Shown here piece after piece: positions 18,751-28,897 of a DNA stretch of 64,000 nucleotides (the stretch's first letter is position 1; every line of letters begins with the position of its first letter). The DNA is from an actinobacterium SCGC AAA278-I18 (GTDB lineage: Bacteria > Actinomycetota > Actinomycetes > Nanopelagicales > Nanopelagicaceae), in contig KB900443.1 in NCBI GenBank assembly GCA_000378865.1, positions 1 through 64,000 of the forward strand, written 5' to 3'. The position numbers and the translations under genes were made by a program. Below the pieces are notes generated by a model, which saw only the letters and a program-made list of their open reading frames with translations, searched no databases and had not been told where the DNA came from.

Positions 18751-18963
18751 CTACCTGATACCGCCCATCGCATCTAATGAGTTGCGCAAGATTGTGGTCA
18801 GCTTTGGTGCGGCAATTGACCAGATGCCAGTTACCAAAGCGGTGGTCATTAAAACAACTAATACCCAGCCCGGCACATCACCGCGGCTTTTGGTATTTTT
18901 AAATTGAGATAGCTGATTTCTTAGATAGATAGTAATTTTAAGCAGTTGTGTATTTAATCTCAT
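18751..18963 (-). CDS. Flp-pilin-like small membrane protein
   Basis: KSRGDVPGWVLVVLMTTALVTGIWSIAAPKL; single N-terminal-type TM, first gene of the cluster. Confidence 0.45.
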   Translation of the reverse strand: MRLNTQLLKITIYLRNQLSQFKNTKSRGDVPGWVLVVLMTTALVTGIWSIAAPKLTTILRNSLDAMGGIR

Positions 18964-19097
18964 AACTCTCCAAGTAGGTAGATAATCTTTGATAACTATA
19001 GATAAATAACTTCAATAGTAAATTACTAGATGCGCTACTTGTGGATATAAAATTGACCCTTTGTAGTAAAAATTTTACAGTTTGCTTTTTTATTTAA

Positions 19098-19730
19098 TTA
19101 TAAAGCTAAAATTACATCTGCCTTACTCTTTGTGGACTCAACTACCTTTGCATTAACCTCATCAGAGCCGTGAGTCCAAGCATAAGCAGACTCTGGGGTT
19201 CTACCATATTTTATGCTGCGGGCCATTAATCTTTCCCACCTTAAATTATCATCAATTTCAATATACCAAGACTCGGTAAGAAAAGAACTTACATCTTGCC
19301 AACCGTGCTTATCAAGTAGTAAGTAATTACCTTCAGTTATAACTAATTTAGTCGCTTTTAACACTACGCCTTCAGCGACGATTGATTCCTCAATCTCGCG
19401 GTGAAAAATCGGAAAGTAAATATCAGATTCTAGATCAAACTTAATACGTTTCATTAATTCTGAAAAACCGGTGGCATCAAATGTATCGAATGCCCCTTTC
19501 CGATCAGAACTTCCATGCTCTGCCAGTAATTTATTGCTTAAGTGATATCCATCCATTGGAACTAAAACTGCTTTATCCTTTGCTAAATTATCTAGCAAAT
19601 AAGATGTGAGAGTTGATTTTCCAGCGCCAGGCTTTCCAACTACACCAATAATAATTCTTTCACTACCTTTTGCCTGTAAATCTCTTATGCGCTTTAGCGC
19701 CTCTTCAACTGTATTTATTACTATCGGCAT
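19098..19730 (-). CDS. P-loop nucleoside/nucleotide (uridine kinase/PanK-type) kinase family protein
   Basis: IGVVGKPGAGKSTLTSYL, VPMDGYHLSN, RKGAFDTFDATGF. Confidence 0.75.
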   Translation of the reverse strand: MPIVINTVEEALKRIRDLQAKGSERIIIGVVGKPGAGKSTLTSYLLDNLAKDKAVLVPMDGYHLSNKLLAEHGSSDRKGAFDTFDATGFSELMKRIKFDLESDIYFPIFHREIEESIVAEGVVLKATKLVITEGNYLLLDKHGWQDVSSFLTESWYIEIDDNLRWERLMARSIKYGRTPESAYAWTHGSDEVNAKVVESTKSKADVILAL

Positions 19731-19764
19731 CTTTTAACTTATCTATTAGGGTAGAAACTTATGA

Positions 19765-20760
19765 TCATTTATTTTGTGGTTTAATCGAAGAAATGCCTAG
19801 TGCACAGACCTCATTTGCAATGAGTGCATCCTCAACAGTTGCAAGATCTGGATTTACAATTCCAGTTTTTACCTCTTGGATCCACGCCTTTAACTCTTCA
19901 ATATAGGAAGGTTCAAAACGAACCATCCAGTTATTAGCCATTTTTCCACCTTTGGTTGCGCCACCAACCCCGTTTACTTGAGTAATTACATCCCCATGAG
20001 TGCCGATTTGAATCGAACCTTTTTCACATACAACTTCAACCCGACAATCAAATCCATAATTATTAAAGGCAACTACATCTCCAACCATTGTTACACCGCT
20101 TTTAAGGCGGCCAATGATTATTAGTGGATCAGCTAACCCATCAGGTGAAAGGGAGGAACGTTTTGGATAAAAGCTTTGAATTGATTCCCACTCATCTTTA
20201 AATAACCATCGGTAAATATCAAAGTCATGGATTGCAATATTTGTAAATAGCCCGGTAGTGGTTGCCCCAGTAGATGCAACATTTCGGGTTACAGTTCTAA
20301 AGAATGTAGGAGGACCAAAATCTCCGGTTGCCATAAGTCGGCGCACTTCTTGATAGCTAGGATCAAAGCGGCGCATAAAACCAAAATTAATCATCTTCTT
20401 ACCAACTCGTTCTTGGTAGGTGCGAATCTCAGCGGAGATCATTCGTGCATCTTCTAGGGTTGTAGCAATTGGCTTTTCACACAAGATTTGTTTTCCAGAA
20501 GCAATTGCTAACCTTAAATGTGGTACATGCAACGGATCTGGGGATGCAATTATTATGGCATCGACCCGGGAATCATTCATTAACTCCGCTGGGTCAGCGG
20601 TTGAAAAAAGAACAGTTCCAAGCTCTGCTGATAAATCAGCAATCTTCTTTGGATCTATGTCAGAGAGTGCAACAACTGTGGCATCGCTTACATGCTCTTT
20701 GATAAATCTTGCGTGCCCAGCACCCATTACGCCAGTGCCAATAACTCCAACTTTAATCAT
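19765..20760 (-). CDS. Gfo/Idh/MocA family oxidoreductase (inositol 2-dehydrogenase-like)
   Basis: GVIGTGVMGAGHARFI, EKPIATTLEDA, IHDFDIYRWLF. Confidence 0.82.
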   Translation of the reverse strand: MIKVGVIGTGVMGAGHARFIKEHVSDATVVALSDIDPKKIADLSAELGTVLFSTADPAELMNDSRVDAIIIASPDPLHVPHLRLAIASGKQILCEKPIATTLEDARMISAEIRTYQERVGKKMINFGFMRRFDPSYQEVRRLMATGDFGPPTFFRTVTRNVASTGATTTGLFTNIAIHDFDIYRWLFKDEWESIQSFYPKRSSLSPDGLADPLIIIGRLKSGVTMVGDVVAFNNYGFDCRVEVVCEKGSIQIGTHGDVITQVNGVGGATKGGKMANNWMVRFEPSYIEELKAWIQEVKTGIVNPDLATVEDALIANEVCALGISSIKPQNK

Positions 20761-20767
20761 TATCTCA

Positions 20768-21157
20768 TCACCCCGATTTTAAAATCACACTGCTATATGG
20801 AACAGCGTCCCCAGTATGGATTATTGCAAGAGATTGTCCGACCTTAATCTTAAACTCCTCATGCGGGATCAAAATAGTTGGAATATTCTCATAATGTTTC
20901 TTATATGAAGCAACTGTTTTTGCATCAACTTTTTCAGAAAACTCATTAGCCAAATAAAGTCCGGTTAAATCTAGTAATGGCAAAATTGCATCTAAAACAT
21001 CAGGAATAGTTGGAAATCCTTTTATCAATGCAAGGTCAATAAGTTCAACTCCTGGATAACTTGGAAATGGTCCATCCACAATCGCTAATGTATTTACATG
21101 TCGAAAACGGGCAAGTGCTGAGGCTAGTTGCCCATTAATAATTCCATTTTTCAACAT
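20768..21157 (-). CDS. rbsD: D-ribose pyranase
   Basis: MLKNGIINGQLASALARFRHVNTLAIVDGPFPSYPGVELIDLALIKGFPTI. Confidence 0.85.
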   Translation of the reverse strand: MLKNGIINGQLASALARFRHVNTLAIVDGPFPSYPGVELIDLALIKGFPTIPDVLDAILPLLDLTGLYLANEFSEKVDAKTVASYKKHYENIPTILIPHEEFKIKVGQSLAIIHTGDAVPYSSVILKSG

Positions 21158-22080
21158 TAAATTTCCTTCTGCGATTGGATTAATAATGATATCTGCTCGC
21201 GCGTTGGTAAGGAAGGTGTTGCCCCAACACTTTGTACTGAAAGGGCGCCCGCGGCGCAGGCAAAGCGAATTGCAGAATCTAAATCAACTCCTTCACTAAT
21301 TGCAACAGCAAGGGCACCACAAAAAGCATCTCCTGCAGCGGTGGTATCAACAGGTGAGACCTTAAATGCCTTAAAAACTGATTTACTATCGGTAACTATT
21401 AAAACAGCACCCTCTTCACCTCTTGTAATTAATACTGAATTTACACCTTGGTCAATTAACATTTTACCGGCAGCTGCCGCACTCTCAACATCAACAACCT
21501 TAATGCCAGTTAAAAACTCAGCTTCAAATTGATTTGGTACTAATAAATCAGTGACGCTTAAAAACTCCTTGGAAAGATTAGTTGCAGGGGCTGGATTTAA
21601 TATATTATAAAAACCCCTAGCTTTTGCGCTCTTAAAAATACTTTCAAGTTCAGATATTGGACTTTCAAGTTGTGCTAAAAGTATCTTTTTATCACTAATA
21701 CTGTTTAATAATTCTTCAGTTACAGACTCTGCTTTTAGCTCAGCATTAGCACCTGAAATAACAATAATTCTATTTTCTCCTTTTTTATCTACCTCAATTA
21801 CTGCAGTACCGCAGAAACCAGATATTTCCTTAACATGATCATGATTAATTTTTTCCTTAACTAAAACTTCCCGTAGCGTGGTTGAGTTTGCATCATTTCC
21901 TAATACACCAACCATGGTTACTTCTCCGCCGGAGCGGGCAGCAGCAACTGCTTGGTTTAAACCTTTCCCACCAGAAAATATTTCAAGGCGATCGCCTAAA
22001 ACTGTTTCACCTGGCAGTGGCATCCGCTCTAGATAGGTAACAATATCTATATTAAGACTTCCAACAACTAAGACGCCCAT
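21157..22080 (-). CDS. rbsK: Ribokinase
   Basis: GSLNIDIVTYLERMPLPGETVLG, GGKGLNQAVAAARSGG, DTTAAGDAFCGALA. Confidence 0.88.
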   Translation of the reverse strand: MGVLVVGSLNIDIVTYLERMPLPGETVLGDRLEIFSGGKGLNQAVAAARSGGEVTMVGVLGNDANSTTLREVLVKEKINHDHVKEISGFCGTAVIEVDKKGENRIIVISGANAELKAESVTEELLNSISDKKILLAQLESPISELESIFKSAKARGFYNILNPAPATNLSKEFLSVTDLLVPNQFEAEFLTGIKVVDVESAAAAGKMLIDQGVNSVLITRGEEGAVLIVTDSKSVFKAFKVSPVDTTAAGDAFCGALAVAISEGVDLDSAIRFACAAGALSVQSVGATPSLPTREQISLLIQSQKEI

Positions 22081-22092
22081 ACAGTATTTAAA

Positions 22093-23472
22093 CTACATAC
22101 CAACATCTGTAAGTGACTTAGATAGTAATTCCAAACCTAATTTTGTATCTGCTTCAGAGATATTACATGGTGGAACCATATGGATTCGATTGAAATTATT
22201 AAATGGCATTAAGCCATTTTTCTTACAAGCTGCCACAATCTCATTCATCTTTGGGCTAGAGGCGCCATATGGTGCAAGTGGCTCTCGTGTTTTACGATCT
22301 GTGACCATGTCAATTCCCCAGAAAACACCAGCACCACGAATGTCACCTATTACTTGGTGTTTTTTAGCTAACTCATGAAGGCCTGGTCCGAGAATTTTCT
22401 CACCAATACTTGCAGCATTTTCAACCATCTTCTCACTCTTCATAACATCGATTGTGGCAACCGCGGTTGCGCAAGCAAGTGGGTGGCCAGAGTAGGTAAG
22501 TCCACCTGGAAATACTCGCTCATCAAAGCTTTTAGAAATTGGTTCAGATATAACTACGCCGCCTAATGGAACATAACCAGAGGTAACACCTTTAGCAAAA
22601 ACAATTAAATCTGGCGTAGATTTTGAGTGTTGATAGCCAAACCATTTACCAGTTCGCCCAAAACCTGACATAACCTCATCAGATATCCAAAGAATTCCAT
22701 ACTTATCACATAGTGCGCGCAAGCCATCAAGATAACCTGCTGGTGGCATTAATACGCCGGCAGTTCCAGGAACACCCTCTATTAATATCGCAGCAATAGT
22801 TTTTGGTCCTTCAAAAATAATTGTTTGCTCAAGGTGCTCAAGTGCACGTTGTGACTCCTCTGCCTCATTTGTTGCCCAAAAAGCAGAGCGATAAAGATAT
22901 GGCCCCCAAAAATGCACATGGCCAAAAGCAAACTCATTTGGAAAACGTCTTGGATCTCCAGTTGCATTAATTGCAGAGCCGGTATTGCCGTGATAAGAGC
23001 GGTATGTGGAGAGAATTTTATGTCTATTGCTATGAAGTCTGGCCATTCTTACTGCGTTTTCAATTCCATCTGCCCCAGCATTTGTAAAGAAGACCTTTTT
23101 AAAGTTATCACCAGATATTTCAAGAATCCGCTTTGCTGCTTCATTGCGCGCCTCATTGGCATGTTGTGGCGCAATTGTGGTGAGAATATCTGCTTGCTCT
23201 TTAATGGCAGCGATAACCTTTGGATGTTGATGGCCAATATTTGTAAAGACTAATTGGCAGGAAAAATCTAAATACTTTTTACCAGTGAAATCCCAAAAGT
23301 ATGAGCCGGCGCCACCTGCGATTGCCATTGGAGTGATCTGGGCTTGAGCAGACCAGGAGTGAAAAATATTAGCCCGATCATCAGCAAATACCTTCGCTGC
23401 CTTATCTGGATTATTTTCTGGGCTATTCAACACACTCTCCTTTCCCTTGCTCCATGTGGCCAATCTAATCAC
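22093..23472 (-). CDS. Class III PLP-dependent aminotransferase (omega-amino acid type)
   Basis: ISDEVMSGFGRTGKWFG, FAKGVTSGYVPLGGVVIS. Confidence 0.85.
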   Translation of the reverse strand: MIRLATWSKGKESVLNSPENNPDKAAKVFADDRANIFHSWSAQAQITPMAIAGGAGSYFWDFTGKKYLDFSCQLVFTNIGHQHPKVIAAIKEQADILTTIAPQHANEARNEAAKRILEISGDNFKKVFFTNAGADGIENAVRMARLHSNRHKILSTYRSYHGNTGSAINATGDPRRFPNEFAFGHVHFWGPYLYRSAFWATNEAEESQRALEHLEQTIIFEGPKTIAAILIEGVPGTAGVLMPPAGYLDGLRALCDKYGILWISDEVMSGFGRTGKWFGYQHSKSTPDLIVFAKGVTSGYVPLGGVVISEPISKSFDERVFPGGLTYSGHPLACATAVATIDVMKSEKMVENAASIGEKILGPGLHELAKKHQVIGDIRGAGVFWGIDMVTDRKTREPLAPYGASSPKMNEIVAACKKNGLMPFNNFNRIHMVPPCNISEADTKLGLELLSKSLTDVGM

Positions 23473-23536
23473 CTATGCGAGTTTTTTGGTAGTAAGTCCA
23501 GTAGAGAGGTGAGTAAACCTGAAGTATTGTACAGAT

Positions 23537-25021
23537 ATGAAAATTGTCTCACATTGGATCAACGGCGCGATTTCGCAGAGTAAATCAGAGCGCAGCGGTG
23601 AGATATTTAATCCTGCAACTGGAAAAGTTTCTGGAAATGTTAATTTTGCAACTACTGCAACTGTAGATGAGGTTGTTAATGTCGCCAGTAAAGCATTTGA
23701 ACAGTGGCGCCACAGCTCACTTACCAAGCGAACTCAGGTGCTATTTGCCTTTCGCGAATTAGTAAATCAAAATAAAGAAAAGTTAGCAGCAATAATTACT
23801 GAGGAGCATGGAAAAGTATTAAGTGATGCCCTCGGTGAAGTAACTCGCGGACTTGAGGTAGTGGAGTTTGCCTGTGGAATCCCCCACCTGTTAAAGGGTG
23901 GATTTTCTGAAGAGGTCTCAACCGGCGTTGATGTTTACTCCATTAGGCAACCACTTGGAGCTGTTGCCATTATTTCTCCATTTAATTTTCCGGCAATGGT
24001 GCCGATGTGGTTTTTCCCAATTGCAATCGCATGTGGAAATACGGTAATTGTTAAGCCATCTGAGAAAGATCCAAGTGCAATCATGTTAATCGCACAGCTT
24101 TGGAAAGAGGCCGGATTACCTGATGGCGTATTTAATGTTGTACATGGTGACAAGGTAGCTGTTGATGCTTTGCTTACGCATTCAGGAGTTAAGTCAATTT
24201 CATTTGTCGGATCAACACCGATTGCTAAATATGTTTATGAGAATGGCACAAAATCTGGCAAGCGGGTGCAGGCATTAGGTGGGGCAAAAAACCACATGAT
24301 TGTTTTGCCAGATGCTGATTTAGATCTTGCCGCCGATGCTGCGATTAATGCTGGCTTTGGCTCAGCTGGTGAGCGGTGCATGGCAATCTCAGCAATTGTT
24401 GCAGTTGAACCAATTGCAGATAAATTAATTGAGAAGATTAAAGAGCGAGCTTTAAAGATTAAAACTGGTGATGGCACAAAAGGTGCTGATATGGGCCCTC
24501 TTGTTACCAAAGTTCACCGTGACAAAGTTGCTGCATATATCGGAGCTGGTGAAAAAGAGGGCGCCAAAATTGTTTTTGATGGTCGAGATGTAAAGGTTGA
24601 TGGCGAAGGTTTCTGGCTTGGACCAACCTTGTTTGATAATGTAAAACCAAATATGAGTATCTACTTAGAGGAGATATTTGGCCCAGTCTTAAGTGTTATT
24701 CGAGTTAAGAGTTATGACGAAGCTCTAAAACTAGTAAATGACCATCAATATGGAAATGGCACTGCGATATTCACCAATGATGGTGGAGCAGCTAGACGTT
24801 TTCAAAATGAGGTTGAGGTTGGAATGGTTGGTATAAATGTGCCGATCCCAGTACCAATGGCTTACTTCTCATTTGGTGGCTGGAAGAACTCATTATTTGG
24901 TGACTCTCATGCACATGGAACTGAAGGTGTTCACTTCTTTACTAGAGGAAAGGTTGTTACCTCTCGCTGGTTAGATCCTAGCCATGGTGGTATTAATTTA
25001 GGCTTTCCACAAAATACTTAA
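23537..25021 (+). CDS. mmsA: CoA-acylating methylmalonate-semialdehyde dehydrogenase
   Basis: ALDH fold, IISPFNFPAMVPMWFFPIAIACGNT, GSAGERCMAIS, PVPMAYFSFGGWKNSLFGD. Confidence 0.88.
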   Translation: MKIVSHWINGAISQSKSERSGEIFNPATGKVSGNVNFATTATVDEVVNVASKAFEQWRHSSLTKRTQVLFAFRELVNQNKEKLAAIITEEHGKVLSDALGEVTRGLEVVEFACGIPHLLKGGFSEEVSTGVDVYSIRQPLGAVAIISPFNFPAMVPMWFFPIAIACGNTVIVKPSEKDPSAIMLIAQLWKEAGLPDGVFNVVHGDKVAVDALLTHSGVKSISFVGSTPIAKYVYENGTKSGKRVQALGGAKNHMIVLPDADLDLAADAAINAGFGSAGERCMAISAIVAVEPIADKLIEKIKERALKIKTGDGTKGADMGPLVTKVHRDKVAAYIGAGEKEGAKIVFDGRDVKVDGEGFWLGPTLFDNVKPNMSIYLEEIFGPVLSVIRVKSYDEALKLVNDHQYGNGTAIFTNDGGAARRFQNEVEVGMVGINVPIPVPMAYFSFGGWKNSLFGDSHAHGTEGVHFFTRGKVVTSRWLDPSHGGINLGFPQNT

Positions 25022-25023
25022 AA

Positions 25024-26418
25024 CTAGCCACGAAGATTTTTAGCAAGTTCCTTAAAGTCATTAACCATAAAATCAACTTCTGCTTGGCCATGAGCCAAAC
25101 TTATTAACCACTGCTCATCTAACCCTGGTGGAGTCATAATTTGATGGTTTAGCGACCATAGAAATGAGGTTTCTGCTACTAGAAAATTTGTTGCTTTGTA
25201 ATCACGATAATTTCTAACGGGTGTAGGTGACCAGGTAATACAACCTTTCACACCAAAACCAACTGTGTGGGCAGGTAATTCATACTCAGTAATAATTTCG
25301 CTAATTCGATTTAACGCTTGAATATTTAATGACTCAGCATTATCTAATGCTTCTTTAGTGCAAATTTTATCAACAGCGCGCACCGCAGCCATTGCAAGTG
25401 CATGTCCATTAAATGTTCCAAGATGTGGCATTCTGCCATCAGTTACTGGCTTCATAAACTCTGCTTTGCCACCAAATGCTGCTAGTGGAATGCCACCACC
25501 AATTGACTTGGCAAGTGCAATTAAATCTGGGATAACACCTAACCGCTGAGATGCACCTTGTGGTCCGGCGGTAAGGCCAGTCTTTACCTCATCAAAAATT
25601 AAAACAATCTTATATTTATCACATAGTGCTCGAACTGCCTCAAGATATCCCTCATCGGGTAAAACAATTCCAATATTTTCTAAAACTGGTTCAACAATAA
25701 AACAAGCAATTGTGTTTGCATGCTCTGAAAACACTTTTTCTAGCGCTTGAATATTATTAAATGGCACAACATACGCCTCACCCGGTACAGCTGCATTTCC
25801 TACTACAACATTTGGTGACTCAGCATCACCTGCATTTTCTATTGATGGTTTAGTTGAGAACAAGACCGCATCACCGCTGCCATGGTAGCCACCTTCAACC
25901 TTTACAACTCCCTCTTTACCTGTGTAGGCACGTGCAGTACGAACTGCATACATAGTTGATTCAGTTCCAGAGTTAGTGAATCTAAGCTGCTCAATACCAA
26001 AACGTCGACATAGCCGTTCAGCAGCATCTCTTGAGAGTGGAGATGGTGCGGTATATAAAGTTCCAACATCAAGTGCGGAACGCAACTCGGCAACGACCTC
26101 TGGGTTTAAGTGGCCAGCAAGCATTGAGCCAAAGCCCATTGATAGATCAAGCATCTTACGACCATCAACATCGGTGACCCATGCTCCTTTTGCAGATACA
26201 ACTGAGATTGGAAAAGGCTCAAATGATTGAAAGGTTGAGTGAGCACCGAGTGGGATATTTTGAACCGCTAATTGATACTCAAGACCTGAGCTAAGCAATC
26301 TACTCTTATATAAATCTAGTTGTTGTTGTAAAAGATTTTCTAATCTGAGACTATCCAGTGGTTTTGAATGTACAGGTACCGCACGGAAGGTTTGAGGATG
26401 GTTCGTTTGGGTTTTCAT
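25024..26418 (-). CDS. Class III aminotransferase, glutamate-1-semialdehyde aminomutase-like
   Basis: RFTNSGTESTMYAVRTARAYTGKEGVVKVEGGYHGS, IFDEVKTGLTAGPQGA. Confidence 0.8.
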   Translation of the reverse strand: MKTQTNHPQTFRAVPVHSKPLDSLRLENLLQQQLDLYKSRLLSSGLEYQLAVQNIPLGAHSTFQSFEPFPISVVSAKGAWVTDVDGRKMLDLSMGFGSMLAGHLNPEVVAELRSALDVGTLYTAPSPLSRDAAERLCRRFGIEQLRFTNSGTESTMYAVRTARAYTGKEGVVKVEGGYHGSGDAVLFSTKPSIENAGDAESPNVVVGNAAVPGEAYVVPFNNIQALEKVFSEHANTIACFIVEPVLENIGIVLPDEGYLEAVRALCDKYKIVLIFDEVKTGLTAGPQGASQRLGVIPDLIALAKSIGGGIPLAAFGGKAEFMKPVTDGRMPHLGTFNGHALAMAAVRAVDKICTKEALDNAESLNIQALNRISEIITEYELPAHTVGFGVKGCITWSPTPVRNYRDYKATNFLVAETSFLWSLNHQIMTPPGLDEQWLISLAHGQAEVDFMVNDFKELAKNLRG

Positions 26419-26594
26419 TGCAGGTTGGAGCGGTAAATGGGTTCAGATAGAACCAGAATTTAGGGCCACACTCCTTGCTAAATTTTAATACGCCTTAGTT
26501 TAGCAGGGAGATTATTTAAATCAACTACGTGTAATTCATGCGTAAAAATGTGAAAGTTTTAACAAGTAATACTTTTAATAGGTAGGATCTATAA

Positions 26595-27983
26595 ATGGTA
26601 AATAATCGGGTTGATCTATCACCACACCAAATTGAGCATTTAAAAAGTTTAGTTACTGGTTTGGTATCAACAAATGAAACTGTGCTTGATCAACATGGGA
26701 GAGATGAATCTGCTATTCCACCAGTTAGACCATCTGTTGTTGTTATGCCGCAAAGTACTGAAGAGGTTTCTAAAGTTTTAGCTTATTGCAATTCCGAAAA
26801 GATTCCAGTTGTTGCCTTTGGTGCTGGAACATCATTGGAGGGTCATGTTTTGCCACTCTTTGGCGGAATCTCACTTGATTTAACCCAGATGAATAAGATA
26901 ATTGAAATACGGGCAGATGATTTATTAGTAAGAGTCCAACCAGGTGTGCATAGAGTTGCATTAAATGAGAAGTTATCTAGCTCAGGTTTATTCTTTTCAG
27001 TAGATCCAGGTGCTGATGCCACCTTAGGAGGAATGGCTGCTACTGGGGCAGCTGGAACTACCACGGTTCGCTATGGTTCAATGAGAGATAATGTTTTAGC
27101 CCTAACTGCGGTAATGGCAGATGGCACAGTATTTAAGACTGGACGAGAGACAAGAAAATTATCAGCTGGCTATGACTTAACAAGGTTACTAGTTGGCTCA
27201 GAGGGAACTTTGGCAGTTATTACCGAACTAACACTTAGAATATTTGGAATTCCGGAGAAGATGGCAGCTGCCATAGTTAGATTTCCAACTCTTGCAGATG
27301 GGGTAACGGCTGCTACTGCAATTGTTAGATCTGGTATTGCTATTGCAAGGTGTGAATTTCTAGATGCTAAATGTATTAAAAATGTTAATGCACATGATGG
27401 GCTCACCCTTACTGAGATGCCAACTCTATTCTTTGAGTTTCATGGCTCCCCTGCAGGTGTAGCAGAGGATGCTGCTTCTGTGAAAAGTATTGTGGAAGAG
27501 TTCTCTGGTTCAGAGTTTGAATGGACAACAGATGAGGGTGCAAGAAGAAAATTATGGCAAGCACGTCACAACGCTTACTGGGCTGGCATTGCAGCAAATC
27601 CTGGAAAGCGTGCGGTCAGTACAGATGCAGCTGTGCCGCTATCAAAACTTTCTGATGCCGTAACTGTTGCTGACCAATTACTTTCAAAACATCCTTACCC
27701 TTATTCAATACTTGGACATGTGGCAGATGCTAATTTCCATTGTTTTATTGTGACCGATCCAGCAAAGCCGGAAGAGTTAGAGGATGTGCGTCACATCACC
27801 CATGAGCTAACAATGAAGATGATTGATATGGGTGGAACCTGCACCGGTGAACATGGCATAGGCTCAGGAAAAATTCAGGCTTTAGTCGCAGAAACAGGCG
27901 CGCCAGCAGTTAATATTATGAAGTCAATAAAGCAAACTTTAGACCCTAACAATATTTTAAATCCAGGAAAGGTATTTATTTAA
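26595..27983 (+). CDS. FAD-linked oxidase (glycolate/D-lactate dehydrogenase GlcD-like)
   Basis: FGAGTSLEGHVLPLFGGISLDLTQMNKI, GADATLGGMAATGAAGTTTVRYGSMRDNV, GGTCTGEHGIGSGK. Confidence 0.88.
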   Translation: MVNNRVDLSPHQIEHLKSLVTGLVSTNETVLDQHGRDESAIPPVRPSVVVMPQSTEEVSKVLAYCNSEKIPVVAFGAGTSLEGHVLPLFGGISLDLTQMNKIIEIRADDLLVRVQPGVHRVALNEKLSSSGLFFSVDPGADATLGGMAATGAAGTTTVRYGSMRDNVLALTAVMADGTVFKTGRETRKLSAGYDLTRLLVGSEGTLAVITELTLRIFGIPEKMAAAIVRFPTLADGVTAATAIVRSGIAIARCEFLDAKCIKNVNAHDGLTLTEMPTLFFEFHGSPAGVAEDAASVKSIVEEFSGSEFEWTTDEGARRKLWQARHNAYWAGIAANPGKRAVSTDAAVPLSKLSDAVTVADQLLSKHPYPYSILGHVADANFHCFIVTDPAKPEELEDVRHITHELTMKMIDMGGTCTGEHGIGSGKIQALVAETGAPAVNIMKSIKQTLDPNNILNPGKVFI

Positions 27984-28892
27984 ATGATTAGCGCCTCCGA
28001 GTGGGTAATTACTGTTTTAGTTCTTTCTGGCATTATTGTTTTTGACCTACTAGTTGCAATTATTAGAAGAAATTCAGAGACTACGGTAAAAGAGTCAGCG
28101 CTTTGGACAATTTTCTATATCAGTTTAGCTATTTTATTTGGTGCAATGTTGCCAAATTGGGCAACAACTCAAGCACAAGGTGAATTTTTTGCTGGCTGGT
28201 TAACAGAGTATGCACTTTCAATTGATAATATTTTTGTATTTGTAATTATTTTATCAAGGTTAAAAGTTCCTAAAGAAAAACAACAGTTAGTACTTATGAT
28301 TGGAATTCTATTAACTATTGCTATTAGAGGATTATTTATTCCAGCTGGCGCTACATTAATCGCACGTTTTTCAAGCATCTTCTTCCTATTTGGTGGATTT
28401 TTAATCTATACCGCATATGAATTATTTAAAGAAAGTGGTGAAGAAGATAAGGAGTGGAAAGAAGGAAAGATTGTCGCTGCTCTTAAATCAAAGAGTGCTA
28501 GCACTTTTACTATTGCATTAGTCTCCCTTGCCTTAACAAATGTAGTCTTTTCATTAGATTCTATCCCTGCAATTTTTGGATTAACAAAAGATGCCTATAT
28601 TGTTACAACAGCTAATATTTTTGCTTTAATGGGACTGCGGCAACTTTACTTTTTAATCGGTGGACTACTAACAAAACTAGTCTATTTATCTAAAGGCCTC
28701 TCTGTTATTTTAGGATTCATTGGAGTGAAGTTAATTTTAGAAGCATTCCATGGCATTGGTATTCATCAGATTGGTGGGGTTCATATCCCAGAAATCTCAT
28801 TAAATACCAGTCTTTTTGTAATCATTACTTGTTTAATTATCACCACCATCACCAGTTTGATCGCTTCTTCTAAATCAAAGGTGGCAGAATAG
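27984..28892 (+). CDS. TerC family membrane protein
   Basis: Multi-TM; TEYALSIDNIFVFVII, FSLDSIPAIFGLT. Confidence 0.9.
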   Translation: MISASEWVITVLVLSGIIVFDLLVAIIRRNSETTVKESALWTIFYISLAILFGAMLPNWATTQAQGEFFAGWLTEYALSIDNIFVFVIILSRLKVPKEKQQLVLMIGILLTIAIRGLFIPAGATLIARFSSIFFLFGGFLIYTAYELFKESGEEDKEWKEGKIVAALKSKSASTFTIALVSLALTNVVFSLDSIPAIFGLTKDAYIVTTANIFALMGLRQLYFLIGGLLTKLVYLSKGLSVILGFIGVKLILEAFHGIGIHQIGGVHIPEISLNTSLFVIITCLIITTITSLIASSKSKVAE

Positions 28893-28897
28893 CCCTC

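Noticed and set aside
19066-19078. GTAAAAATTTTAC palindrome as an operator or terminator
   Set aside because: Short AT-only symmetry is expected by chance in this composition; no U-tract or GC stem.
23049-23727. Several ORFs antisense to the aminotransferase and mmsA (e.g. 23049-23237, 23473-23727)
   Set aside because: No recognisable motifs, and they overlap strongly coding genes on the other strand.
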